60,768 bases of DNA, taken from an uncultured Pseudomonadota bacterium (lineage in GTDB: Bacteria > Myxococcota_A > UBA796 > JAFGLY01). Where the stretch lies: positions 1 through 60,768 of the forward strand of contig CALDOK010000482.1 in NCBI GenBank assembly GCA_937912125.1. The letters run 5' to 3'. This document shows, piece by piece, positions 1 to 7,518 of the stretch. Each line of letters begins with the position of its first letter. Position 1 is the first letter of the stretch. The notes beneath the pieces are model-generated. The model was not told where the DNA came from. It was given only the letters and a program-made list of their open reading frames with translations, and made no database searches. The position numbers and the translations under genes are program-made.

Positions 1-257
1 GGTTCCACGTGGAACACGAAGCCGCCCGCGTCCGCCTCGTTCAGCAAGATCCGGGCGCTGTACTCCCCCGGCTGCAGGGCCCGGTAGCGGAACATCCAGC
101 CCTGGCCGTCGTAGTAGGCGGGCCAGCGCTGCGCGGTGCCGTCCGGACGGGCCAGCTCCACGTCCACCAGGACCTGGAGGGGATCGTAGGGGTTGTCCGC
201 CCCGTGCTCGATGTCCAGGGCGAGCTCGAGCATGCCGTAGAGGAGGACGTCGAGCAT
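1..257 (-). CDS. DUF5060 domain protein, N-terminal part only
   Basis: The gene starts at the ATG at 257 and runs off the left edge, so only 85 codons are visible. The residues NPYDP, PAYYDGQGW and YRALQPGEYSARI match the pattern of DUF5060, a small beta-sandwich that usually sits at the N-terminus of DUF4038-type putative glycoside hydrolases. There is no signal peptide before the domain, since the protein begins directly with MLDVLLYGMLELALDIEHG. The catalytic part, if there is one, lies outside the window. The family assignment comes from motif recognition and has moderate certainty; the substrate cannot be inferred. Confidence 0.6.
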   Translation of the reverse strand, partial: MLDVLLYGMLELALDIEHGADNPYDPLQVLVDVELARPDGTAQRWPAYYDGQGWMFRYRALQPGEYSARILLNEADAGGFVFHVE

Positions 258-286
258 GGGGAGGCCTCGGTGCTGGGAACCCACCC

Positions 287-292
287 ATGGTA
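287..292 (-). promoter_or_regulatory. Possible -10 element (TACCAT)
   Basis: On the minus strand CGCTACCAT lies about 30 nt upstream of the ATG at 257. It resembles the GCTACnnT elements seen before several other starts in this window. No convincing -35 box is visible. Confidence 0.25.
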
Positions 293-336
293 GCGCGAAC
301 GGCGCGGCCAGCGCAGCAGCGGGCAGGCCAGGGCGA

Positions 337-712
337 TCAACACAGGGACACCGGGGCCATCGCGGAGCGCAGGTGATCCCAGATCTGGGCCAGGGGACGC
401 TCCAGGAACAGGGCGGGGGTGAGGGTGCAGTTCATGGCGCAGCGCCCGCGGCAGCCTGGCGCCCCCCCCCAGTGTCGCTCCCGCCCGATGCGCTGGCCGG
501 CCTGCAGGGAGCCAGCCTCGAGCAGATCCTCCCCCCGCCCATTGGACGGCAGGGCGCGTACAGCCGCCGATGGGGGAGACGCACGGGGTGAGGGCGGGGT
601 AGCTGCGGCAGGGTGCCAGGTCCCGGCTGGCCTCGAGCTAGGACCCGCTGTCCAGCACCGCGGGGTCGCGTCGATCCCGGATCAGCTCGTCCAGCTGCTC
701 GATGCAGGACAT
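337..712 (-). pseudogene. Decayed Cys-rich protein gene, possibly a radical-SAM-like C-terminus
   Basis: On the minus strand an ATG at 712 opens a frame reading MSCIEQLDELIRDRRDPAVL that hits a TAG at 640-638. The same frame then continues with DLAPCRSYPALTPCVSPIGG and GCTRPAVQWAGG. Near 535 the protein-like signal moves to another frame, reading EDLLEAGSLQAGQRIGRERH, then GCRGRCAMNCTLTPALF and ERPLAQIWDHLR, and ends at a TGA at 339-337. The clustered cysteines (CRGRCAMNC) and the ending PLAQIW recall SPASM-type C-termini of radical SAM proteins, but that is a guess. One in-frame stop and one frameshift point to a dead gene. It abuts a broken TetR gene on the other strand. Confidence 0.35.
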
Positions 713-993
713 CTGCCGGGAGTCGGGCCTGAGCCCCGGCGCCATCCAGCGGCACTCCTCGGGCAAGCAGGAGATCGTCGAGGCCGCCTTCCCGCGCCTA
801 CAGCGCCCAGGTGGGCGAGCTGTGGGACCGCATCGACGAGGACGAGGACGCGCTCGAGGGCATGCTGGCCATGCTCGAGCTGAGCTTCTCGTGGTTCGAA
901 GACCCTCAGGCCAAGGGAGACATGGGCCAGGGCATCCAGATGCATGCCGAGGGCCTGCTCACCGGCGAGCGCCTGGGCGTGCCCCGGGGTTGA
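702..993 (+). pseudogene. Fragment of a TetR-family regulator with a frameshift
   Basis: The frame from 702 encodes MQDICRESGLSPGAIQRHSS and GKQEIVEAAFPR, which match the second half of a TetR helix-turn-helix. The usual first helix (about 25 residues) is missing. After about 795 the coherent sequence moves to another frame, AYSAQVGELWDRIDEDEDAL, and continues through MLELSFSWFEDPQAKGDMG to GLLTGERLGVPRG with a stop at 991-993. A complete TetR protein has about 190-200 residues; only about 97 codons remain. The gene has therefore lost its N-terminus, gained a frameshift and lost most of its ligand-binding domain. Confidence 0.5.
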
Positions 994-1037
994 TCCAGGG
1001 GAACCGTCCCCTCCAGGTGGCTGTCCCAGGGAGGACC

Positions 1038-1940
1038 ATGCCCTTCCTGCCCCTGCTGTCGCTGCTGGCCTGTGCCACGAGCGAGCCCACCAGCTCGCTG
1101 GCCGCCTCCTCACCCGAGCCGCCCCTGGTCGAGCCGGCCCCCTCGGCCGCCCCCGTGGCGGCCCCTACCTTGGATTCCCTGGCCACAGGCAGCTTCCACA
1201 GCCTCGAACCGGGCCTGGAGCTGGCCCACTTCGCCTCGCCCACCCCCTCGCTGCTGGGGGACGAGCGGGTGACCGTGCTGCGGGTGGATCCATCCCGCTT
1301 CTCGGTGGAGGCGATCAGCGCCAGCCGCGAGCACCCGGATCTGTCCCTCGACGGCCCCGGCTGGGCGGAGCGCCACGGGCTGCTGGCGGTGACCAACGCG
1401 GGCATGTTCGCCCTGGACCACCGCACGGCCACCTTCGCCCTCATCGACCAGGGCCACGAGAACAACCCGACGTTGGCACCCAACGCCGGCAGCGCCCTGC
1501 TGCTCGAGCCCACCGACACAGCCCGGCCCTCGGCCGCGCTGCTGGACCTGCGCTGCGACGATGTGGACGGCCAGCGCGCGCTGTACACCAGCCTGGTGCA
1601 GAGCTACCGGCTGCTGACCTGCGACGGCGCGCCGGCGTGGCAGCCGTCACACAAGATCTGGAGTCACGCCCTGCTGGGGGCGGATCACAGCGGAAACATC
1701 TTGTTCATCCACGCGCGATCCCCGTGGTCCACCCGACAGTTCACAGAGATCCTGCTCAGCCTGCCCCTGGACCTGGCGCGCCTGCACTACGCCGAGGGGG
1801 GCCCCGAGGCCACCCTCTTCCTGCGCCACGGCGAGGGGGAGCTGCTGCAGGTGGGCAGCTACGAGACCGGCTTCAACGAAGACGACCGCAACCACCGGGC
1901 CTGGGACATCCCCAATGTGATCGGGGTGCGTCGCCGCTGA
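1038..1940 (+). CDS. Lipoprotein with phosphodiester glycosidase (NAGPA-like) domain
   Basis: The 300-residue protein starts at the ATG at 1038 behind GGGAGGA. The signal sequence MPFLPLLSLLAC ends in a lipobox, so the mature protein is a lipid-anchored envelope protein after a Ser/Pro/Ala-rich linker. The body contains VTNAGMFALDHRTATFALID, the NAGMF core of the phosphodiester glycosidase / DUF2233 family, then NPTLAPNAGSALLL and a late LHYAEGGPEATLFL segment. Family members cleave sugar phosphodiesters, for example the human enzyme that uncovers mannose-6-phosphate. The substrate here is unknown. The gene is followed after 35 nt by a second lipoprotein gene in the same direction. Confidence 0.7.
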   Translation: MPFLPLLSLLACATSEPTSSLAASSPEPPLVEPAPSAAPVAAPTLDSLATGSFHSLEPGLELAHFASPTPSLLGDERVTVLRVDPSRFSVEAISASREHPDLSLDGPGWAERHGLLAVTNAGMFALDHRTATFALIDQGHENNPTLAPNAGSALLLEPTDTARPSAALLDLRCDDVDGQRALYTSLVQSYRLLTCDGAPAWQPSHKIWSHALLGADHSGNILFIHARSPWSTRQFTEILLSLPLDLARLHYAEGGPEATLFLRHGEGELLQVGSYETGFNEDDRNHRAWDIPNVIGVRRR

Positions 1941-1975
1941 TCCTCTCTTCTGCCATACTGGCGCCGGAGGTCCCC

Positions 1976-2893
1976 ATGCTGCGTCCCCTCGTCCGCACCC
2001 CCCGCGCCCGCTGGCTGCCGGTCGCCGCCACCCTGGGCTCGCTCCTGGTCCAGGCCTGCACCACCGATGCTCCACAGGGCGAGCCGGAACTGGCCCAGCG
2101 GCTGGCCAGCGCCGTCAGCCAGGCCTACCCCGACCGCACGGTGCGGATCGCCGACCCCGGCGAGGTGGTGGTGACCGATCCAGACGGCACCGAGCAGCGC
2201 ATGTTCCTGAACAACCTGCGGGCCGGCTGCCTGGACGCGCCTGAGGACTGTGACGCCCTCATCGCACGGCAGGTGGGGAGCCTGGGAGACATCGCGGCCA
2301 TGGACGCCCCGACGGCGGCCCAGCTGAGACCGATCCTGAAGGACGCGAGCTACCTGGCCGAGGTGGACCGCATCACAGGCCAGGCGGACACACCCGAGCT
2401 GGTCGCCGCAAGCCGGGTGCTGCGCAGGCCCTTCCACGGCGCCCTGTCGGTGCTGTGGGTGCTGGACATGCCCGACAGCATGGGCATGGTGAGCCAGAGC
2501 ACCCTGGACGACCTGGGCCTGAGCCAAGAGGCTATGGAGGCCAGGGCCCTCGACAACCTGGTGGCCTGCTGCTCGGAGCTGCCCGTGCAGCCGGTGGAGG
2601 GGGTCCCGGGCGTGTTCCAGATGTGGGTCGGAGACTCCTACGAGGCCGCGCGCCTGCTGCTGCACCAGGCCTGGGCGCCCCTGGTGGAGACGGTCCCCGG
2701 CGGCCTCGTGGCGGTGGCCCCCAGCCGCGAGGTCGTGCTCTTCACGGGCTCGGAGGACAGCATGGGCAAGCAGGCGCTCGCGACAGCAGCTCAGGGCATC
2801 AGCGAGAGCGCCTATGGCCTCGAGCCCGTCCTCTTGCTGTGGACTCCCCTGGGCTGGCAGGCGCTGGACCCTGCAGGCGCCGGGACGCCCTGA
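1976..2893 (+). CDS. DUF1444 (YtpQ-like) family lipoprotein
   Basis: This 305-residue protein has an RR-containing signal peptide ending LLVQAC, a plausible lipobox, so it is probably anchored in the envelope. The remainder follows the DUF1444/YtpQ layout: YPDRTVRIADPGEVVVTDPD, then a short helical stretch with FLNNL, then LWVLDMPDSMGMVSQSTLDD, then PGGLVAVAPSREVVLFTGSE near the C-terminus. No enzymatic activity is established for the family, so none is proposed. The domain is normally cytoplasmic in Firmicutes, so a lipoprotein form is unusual. The start at 1976 follows CGGAGGTCCCC. It is probably cotranscribed with the upstream lipoprotein gene. Confidence 0.6.
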   Translation: MLRPLVRTPRARWLPVAATLGSLLVQACTTDAPQGEPELAQRLASAVSQAYPDRTVRIADPGEVVVTDPDGTEQRMFLNNLRAGCLDAPEDCDALIARQVGSLGDIAAMDAPTAAQLRPILKDASYLAEVDRITGQADTPELVAASRVLRRPFHGALSVLWVLDMPDSMGMVSQSTLDDLGLSQEAMEARALDNLVACCSELPVQPVEGVPGVFQMWVGDSYEAARLLLHQAWAPLVETVPGGLVAVAPSREVVLFTGSEDSMGKQALATAAQGISESAYGLEPVLLLWTPLGWQALDPAGAGTP

Positions 2894-2909
2894 CGCGCCT
2901 CGAGGGCCC

Positions 2910-3932
2910 CTACTTGTTCGGCATGCCCTGGCCCACCGAGCCCACACCGGCGCCCGAGAGCTCACCGAGCACCGTCCAGGCCATCTCCTGGTGCTCGAGG
3001 TCCAGCAGGTGCGAGCAGGCGACCTCGTGCAGGGGTCCGACCAGCTTCTTGGGCGCCGAGGTGTAGGTCCTGCCGTTGGTGTAGCTGCCGACCTCGTTCA
3101 GCACGTCGAGGTAGCGCCGGGCCCCCTTGGAGACCGGCTGGTCCATGCCGAGCGCTGGGCCGAGCAACGGCATCACCTTGGTGAACAGGAAGCGCTGGAG
3201 CCCCGTTGTGTTGCGCGCTGCGTTGGTGCTCATGCTGGAGCCCGGGGACACCGTGAAGACCAGGACGCGGTCCCCGAACCTCCGGGCCAAGGCGGCGGTC
3301 CACCAAGCGGTGAACGCCTTGGTGGTGGCGTAGTAGCGGGTGCCCACGAACACCCCGGGTCGGGAACCCCGCGCGAAGTTGAGCATGGCCGCGTGCAGAT
3401 CGTCGCCGAGCTCGGTGGGCTGTCCCACCGCGAAGTCGTACAGCTTCATGCCCATCATGGCAGGAAGATCGTTGTTCGCCGCTTCGGAACCGGCGATCAC
3501 GATCCTCGCTCCATCGAGCAGGCCCGCCTCGAGCAGGCCCAGCGTGAGCACATGGTGGCCGATGATGGACGCGGCGAACGCCATCTCGAGCCCGTCGACG
3601 CTCTTGGTCATGGTATTGCCCGGCACCATGCCCGCGTTGAGCAGCAGCGCGTGGATGGGCTCGCCACGTTCGATCAGCTCTGCCGCGGCGGCTGCGGACG
3701 AGGCCATGTCCGCCACGTCGATGGCCAGGGTCTCGAATGGATCCGAGCCCACCCTCTCCACCAGAGCGGTCCGCGCGTTCTCGGCCTTGACCAGGCTGCG
3801 GCAGGCCAGGATCACGCGCCCGTAGCCGTCCTCGGCGAGCTGAGCGGCGGCCTCGAAGCCGAGGCCCGAGCTGGCCCCGGTCACGAGGGCGGTCTGGGTG
3901 GCGCGTGGCGCGGGGGTCTCGGCGTTGGACAT
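2910..3932 (-). CDS. Short-chain dehydrogenase/reductase (SDR)
   Basis: The 340-residue protein has the classical SDR signatures: TGASSGLG at residues 18-25 for the NAD(P) cofactor, NAG at 99-101, a serine at about 149 (VIAGS) and the catalytic YATTK at 201-205. ACRS at about 43-46 favours NADP(H). The length and the long C-terminal part resemble the protochlorophyllide-reductase-like and retinol-dehydrogenase-like SDR groups. The ATG at 3932 was chosen because GAGAGGAA lies just upstream; the frame is open for 30 more codons to 4022 but that stretch is not SDR-like. The substrate is unknown. The gene converges on the DUF1444 gene with a gap of only 16 nt. Confidence 0.85.
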   Translation of the reverse strand: MSNAETPAPRATQTALVTGASSGLGFEAAAQLAEDGYGRVILACRSLVKAENARTALVERVGSDPFETLAIDVADMASSAAAAAELIERGEPIHALLLNAGMVPGNTMTKSVDGLEMAFAASIIGHHVLTLGLLEAGLLDGARIVIAGSEAANNDLPAMMGMKLYDFAVGQPTELGDDLHAAMLNFARGSRPGVFVGTRYYATTKAFTAWWTAALARRFGDRVLVFTVSPGSSMSTNAARNTTGLQRFLFTKVMPLLGPALGMDQPVSKGARRYLDVLNEVGSYTNGRTYTSAPKKLVGPLHEVACSHLLDLEHQEMAWTVLGELSGAGVGSVGQGMPNK

Positions 3933-4058
3933 GGTGTTCCTCTCGATGGACCTGCTGGACCCGACGAGAATACACCTCCAAATGCCAAGGACCACCGCGT
4001 GTTCCAAGGCGTGTGAGCACACTGACGAAGTTCTTCGGGCGGTGCCGGGGAGCAGGCC

Positions 4059-4880
4059 CTACCAGCTGCAGCCCTCTGTGGCGTTGGCGGAGAGCCTCAC
4101 CTCCACGCCATCGACCACAGCGGTTCCCGCGTGGGTCCGCACCAGGCGCCAGCTCCACACGGGCAGCCGGCTGTCCAACCAGGACTCCACCAGCGAGGCC
4201 GCCACCACAAGCTCGCCGTCGTCTTCCGTGTCACAGATCACAGCAGGGAACATCGACCCGTGGTTCGCGCTGGCCAGGCTCAGGCGCACCCGGTCGCCAG
4301 CCTGTCCCGGGCTCCAGGTGACCGAGACTTCATCGCCAGGCACCGGCTCGAGGGGACAGGGCAGGGAGCTGCCCAGGGGAGCCACGCCTACGGTCTCGAG
4401 CTCGAAGGGGGACAGCGCCGCCCCGGCGGCCTGAGCTGTGATCCCGTCTCCCTCGGAGAAGATCTCGCCGTCGCCGGGCTCGGGATCGAAGTCGTAGCCG
4501 TAGTAGACCCACTCGCCGGAGGGCGCCAGGGTCAGGCCCACGTCCAGGCCGTGGACGGTGATCACGCCCGCGTCGATGGGGGTGGACACCTCGACACACT
4601 CTCCGTCCCAGGTGCATGTGTTGCCTGGCTCACACGCCGGTTCACAGTTCACCTGCTCCCTCACACCGTAGAAGCCGCAGTCCCCCCCGGCCTGTTCGAG
4701 CTCCCAGGGCGGAGCCTCGCCCTCGCGGTTGTCCACCGTGGCCCAGGCCAGGGCGTCGCCCCCTCCCGGAGCCCGGTACTCGGTGAGGGCGATCTCGAAG
4801 GCGAAGCTCCAGTCCAGCGCGGGGCCGCCGCTGTCGTCTCGAGGCTGGCACGCGAGGAGGATGAAGGTCAGGGGAAGCAT
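4059..4880 (-). CDS. Hypothetical lipoprotein
   Basis: The product has 273 residues and begins MLPLTFILLACQ, a short signal with the lipobox LLAC, so it is predicted to be a lipoprotein. The sequence is acidic and beta-rich. It has a small cysteine cluster (CEPACEPGNTCTWDGEC, about residues 79-95) that looks like a disulfide-bonded loop. I do not recognise a family. The frame is open upstream to 5009, but the ATG at 4880 is the one directly before the signal sequence. The downstream neighbour in the same direction is the SDR gene, about 126 nt away, so linkage is uncertain. Confidence 0.65.
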   Translation of the reverse strand: MLPLTFILLACQPRDDSGGPALDWSFAFEIALTEYRAPGGGDALAWATVDNREGEAPPWELEQAGGDCGFYGVREQVNCEPACEPGNTCTWDGECVEVSTPIDAGVITVHGLDVGLTLAPSGEWVYYGYDFDPEPGDGEIFSEGDGITAQAAGAALSPFELETVGVAPLGSSLPCPLEPVPGDEVSVTWSPGQAGDRVRLSLASANHGSMFPAVICDTEDDGELVVAASLVESWLDSRLPVWSWRLVRTHAGTAVVDGVEVRLSANATEGCSW

Positions 4881-5075
4881 GACGTCGCCGGGGTCTGCAG
4901 ACCTGCCCATCCTAGGCCGAACACGGGGATCCAGCACGCTGGACTCCATCTCCAGGGGGCGCACGGCGCCGGCCCGGCTGGACAGCCCGCGCACAGACCT
5001 GCGCGACACCGGAACACACCGAAGCGGGCCGCCGATGACCTGGCGCCGAGGGTGTTCGCGGCCCGGCCGCGACGC

Positions 5076-6125
5076 TCAACGGCCCAGCCGGGCCTCCAGC
5101 TCGTCGTCGCGCCACAGCAGCGGGTCCACGGTGTCGAGATCACAGCCAAGCTGCTCAGAGGCCGCTCGGCACCCCCCCAGGCACTCATCCCAGCGATCAC
5201 AGGTCTGACACATGGGGGGCACCAACTCCTGCCAGCGCCGCAGCTCAGGGCTCTGGAGGATCTCGCTCATGTGTTGACTCCACAGGCTGCCCAGGATCAC
5301 AGGCGAGTGGTTGCAGGATCTCAGCTCCCCGCTGCCGTCCATGGTCAGGGGCCGCCGGGACGGATCGGTGGAGCAGGTGGGGGTGCGCACCCGAGGGTGG
5401 CGCGCCGGGTCTACGGCGCACAGGGGGGTACACACACCTGAGACGATACGAACGCCGTGCCGCCGGGAGACCCCATCGGCCACCACCAGCATGTCGTCCA
5501 CCTGCCGCGGGGTGAGCCACAGCTGACGCCAGTGCCGCAGGCCCAGGCCCCCGATGTTCACCCGGTTCAGCAGCACCGATCCCACCCCCAGCCCGGCCAC
5601 GAGATCGAGGGTGGCCTCGAGCCGCTCGAAGTTCAGGGCCGAGACCACCACCGCCGCGCAGACCCGCGCCTGGCGCTCCACCAACAGGCGCAGGGTGGCC
5701 TGAGTGGCCTCGAAGGAGCCAGGCTGCTGGGTGATGCCGTCGTGGGTGGCGGCGTCGGGGCCCAGCACGGGCAGCTCGAACAGCCCCACGCCCAGCTCCA
5801 CCAGCTGCTCCCAGTCCGCAGGTGTTCCCTGGGTGCCGTTGGAGATCAGGGTGATGGGCAGGCCCCTGAGCCGCAGCCACAGCACCAGCTCCAGGAAGCG
5901 CTCGGCCAGCAGGGGTTCGCCGCCGCTCAAGGTGATCTGCCCGAGCTCGGCCTGGGCCAGCAGCCGCTTGAGGGTGCGCAGGTTCTGGCGGTAGCCGTAG
6001 ACAGGAGGGGTGCTCTGGCCGGGCCGCTTGTAGGGATTGTAGCAGTGGCGGCAGGCGAGGTTGCAACGAGGCGTGACCTCGAAGACCACGGAGTTGAGCT
6101 GAACCTTGGGCTTACGCGCGAACAT
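5076..6125 (-). CDS. Radical SAM protein with SPASM-like C-terminus
   Basis: The 349-residue protein contains RCNLACRHCYNPYK near residue 20, the CxxxCxxC motif that binds the [4Fe-4S] cluster and S-adenosylmethionine. ITLSGGEPLL (the GGE motif) and LISNGTQ follow. The C-terminal third has further cysteines, RSCNHSPVILGSLW and then CQTCDRWDECLGGCRAASEQ, as in SPASM/twitch domains that bind extra Fe-S clusters. Such proteins often modify peptides or build cofactors; PQQ- and mycofactocin-type maturases are relatives in layout. No obvious precursor peptide gene was found next to it. It is transcribed divergently from the repeat-bearing lipoprotein gene at 6208. The specific role is unknown. Confidence 0.8.
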   Translation of the reverse strand: MFARKPKVQLNSVVFEVTPRCNLACRHCYNPYKRPGQSTPPVYGYRQNLRTLKRLLAQAELGQITLSGGEPLLAERFLELVLWLRLRGLPITLISNGTQGTPADWEQLVELGVGLFELPVLGPDAATHDGITQQPGSFEATQATLRLLVERQARVCAAVVVSALNFERLEATLDLVAGLGVGSVLLNRVNIGGLGLRHWRQLWLTPRQVDDMLVVADGVSRRHGVRIVSGVCTPLCAVDPARHPRVRTPTCSTDPSRRPLTMDGSGELRSCNHSPVILGSLWSQHMSEILQSPELRRWQELVPPMCQTCDRWDECLGGCRAASEQLGCDLDTVDPLLWRDDELEARLGR

Positions 6126-6167
6126 GCCTGGAGTCTAGCGCCTCGCGGTCTCGCCCGCCGCAGCGCA

Positions 6168-6176
6168 TGCTACGCT
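6168..6176 (+). promoter_or_regulatory. Possible extended -10 promoter (TGCTACGCT)
   Basis: TGC followed by TACGCT fits an extended -10 element and lies about 32 nt before the ATG at 6208. No good -35 box is visible. Confidence 0.35.
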
Positions 6177-6207
6177 CCCCCAGAACGTCAGGCTCGAGGA
6201 GGAGCCC

Positions 6208-6846
6208 ATGACCCGCGCCGCCTTCGTCATCACCATCGCCCTCTCAGCGCTGTCGCTGGGCTGCCCGCCCAAGGTCGACGACACCGCGCCGTCCACCGAG
6301 GGCGACACAGACACGGACAGCGACGCAGACAGCGACGCGGACAGCGACGCAGACAGCGACGCAGACAGTGACGCTGACGCAGACGCTGACGCGGACAGCG
6401 ACGCGGACAGCGATCCCGCGCTGACGCCGACCGAAGGCCGCTGGGCCTATGATGAGAACAGCGTCACCCAGGACAGCTGCAGCCTGGACGACGGCAGCTG
6501 GGGCCAGCAGGATGGCGGCTTCGCCCTGGTCAACACGGGCGCTGGTGCCTTCACCATCGTCCCCGACGACGGCGGTGATCCCTTCGTGTGCGCCATCACG
6601 GGCTACGACTTCAGCTGCGGCGAGCGCTACGAGGACGAGATGGACCTGGGCGAGTACGGCCTGGACGCCATCGTCACGGTCACCCTGACCCCCTCGGGCG
6701 CCTTCCTGACCAGCTCGATGATGGAGGGCATCCAGACCGCAGCGGCCGAGTGCAGCGGCGCCGACTGCGCCACCGCCGAGCTGATCATGGGGTGGGAGTT
6801 CCCCTGCTTCCTGGTGGTGGACTTCACCGCCGCGGCCGCCAGCTAA
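6208..6846 (+). CDS. Lipoprotein with Ser-Asp-Ala-Asp repeat linker
   Basis: The 212-residue protein has a signal ending ALSLGC (lipobox), then a low-complexity acidic linker of about 40 residues built from SDAD/DADA units, then a globular domain with several Cys residues (DSCSLDDGSW, CAITGYDFSCG, CSGADC, FPCFLVVDF). Acidic tandem linkers after a lipobox are common in Myxococcota envelope lipoproteins and probably act as calcium-binding or spacer segments. The globular domain is not one I recognise. GAGGAGGAGC precedes the ATG as a strong ribosome-binding site. The stop codon interlocks with the stop of the convergent ThiE-like gene. Confidence 0.75.
   Translation: MTRAAFVITIALSALSLGCPPKVDDTAPSTEGDTDTDSDADSDADSDADSDADSDADADADADSDADSDPALTPTEGRWAYDENSVTQDSCSLDDGSWGQQDGGFALVNTGAGAFTIVPDDGGDPFVCAITGYDFSCGERYEDEMDLGEYGLDAIVTVTLTPSGAFLTSSMMEGIQTAAAECSGADCATAELIMGWEFPCFLVVDFTAAAAS
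6301..6417 (+). repeat. Short tandem repeat encoding an SDAD/DADA tract
   Basis: Units such as GACAGCGACGCA/GACAGCGACGCG are repeated in tandem inside the lipoprotein gene and encode the acidic linker. Units differ at wobble positions (gca/gcg/gct, agc/agt), so the tract is not a recent perfect expansion. Confidence 0.85.
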
Positions 6847-7442
6847 GCCAGCTCCGCCGCCACCTGCTCCAACAGCTCGGGCGCGCCGAACGCCCCGATG
6901 CCCGCTACGCCCCAGGCGCCAGCCTGGAGGCAGCCCCGCGCGTTCCCGGGCCCCAGGCCCCCCAGGGCCAGCACGGGCAGATCCAGCCCGCTGCAGGCTC
7001 GCGCCAGCCCGTGGAGGCCCAGGGTGCTGCGCCGATCGTGGGGCTTGGAGGTGGGCGCAAACACCGGGGACAGGGTGGCGTAGTCACAGACGCCATCCGC
7101 CCGCTCGAGCTGCGCCCGGTCGTGGCAGCTGGCGCCCAGCAGCCCCGGGATCCTCGCGCGCCACGGGGCCGGGTCCACGCCTGAGGGCAGGTGCAGTCCC
7201 AAGCCCCGCGCCGCTGCCAGCCGGGCACCGTCGGGGGTGCGCGCATGCACGATCACCGTAGCGCCGGTGTCCTCGAGATCGTCAAGCCAGAGCGCCACGG
7301 CGCTGTCGCCATCCACCAGCAGGCGCAGCACCAGGCCAACGCCGGGGATCTCGGCCAGCGCCGGGCTGGCTGCCACCCACAGGGACGCACCCCCAGGGTC
7401 TGGAGGGGAGATGGACAGGATGCGAGGTGGGCTGGAGGGCAT
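6843..7442 (-). CDS. Thiamine-phosphate synthase / TenI-like protein
   Basis: The 199-residue protein has the ThiE/TenI TIM-barrel signatures: TVIVHARTPDGARLAAA, GLHLPSG, LGASCHDRAQL, DYATLSPVFAPTSKP, then LPVLALGGLGPGNA and AGAWGVAGIGAFG near the end. ThiE joins the pyrimidine and thiazole halves of thiamine; TenI-like relatives lack that activity or aromatise the thiazole. The N-terminus is short and the pyrimidine-phosphate site cannot be judged from motifs alone, so both options remain open. No other thiamine genes lie nearby. The gene converges on the lipoprotein gene at 6208 with a 4-nt overlap of the two stop codons. Confidence 0.75.
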   Translation of the reverse strand: MPSSPPRILSISPPDPGGASLWVAASPALAEIPGVGLVLRLLVDGDSAVALWLDDLEDTGATVIVHARTPDGARLAAARGLGLHLPSGVDPAPWRARIPGLLGASCHDRAQLERADGVCDYATLSPVFAPTSKPHDRRSTLGLHGLARACSGLDLPVLALGGLGPGNARGCLQAGAWGVAGIGAFGAPELLEQVAAELA

Positions 7443-7518
7443 CCGCCGAACCTAACCTCGGGCGAGCTGTTTCTGGTTAGCTGACTGCGGTGGGCTCCAG
7501 CCCGCGAGGAGATTCCCC

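Noticed and set aside
6301-6417. Acidic tandem repeat as a possible mobile or CRISPR element
   Set aside because: It is an in-frame protein linker with wobble variation.
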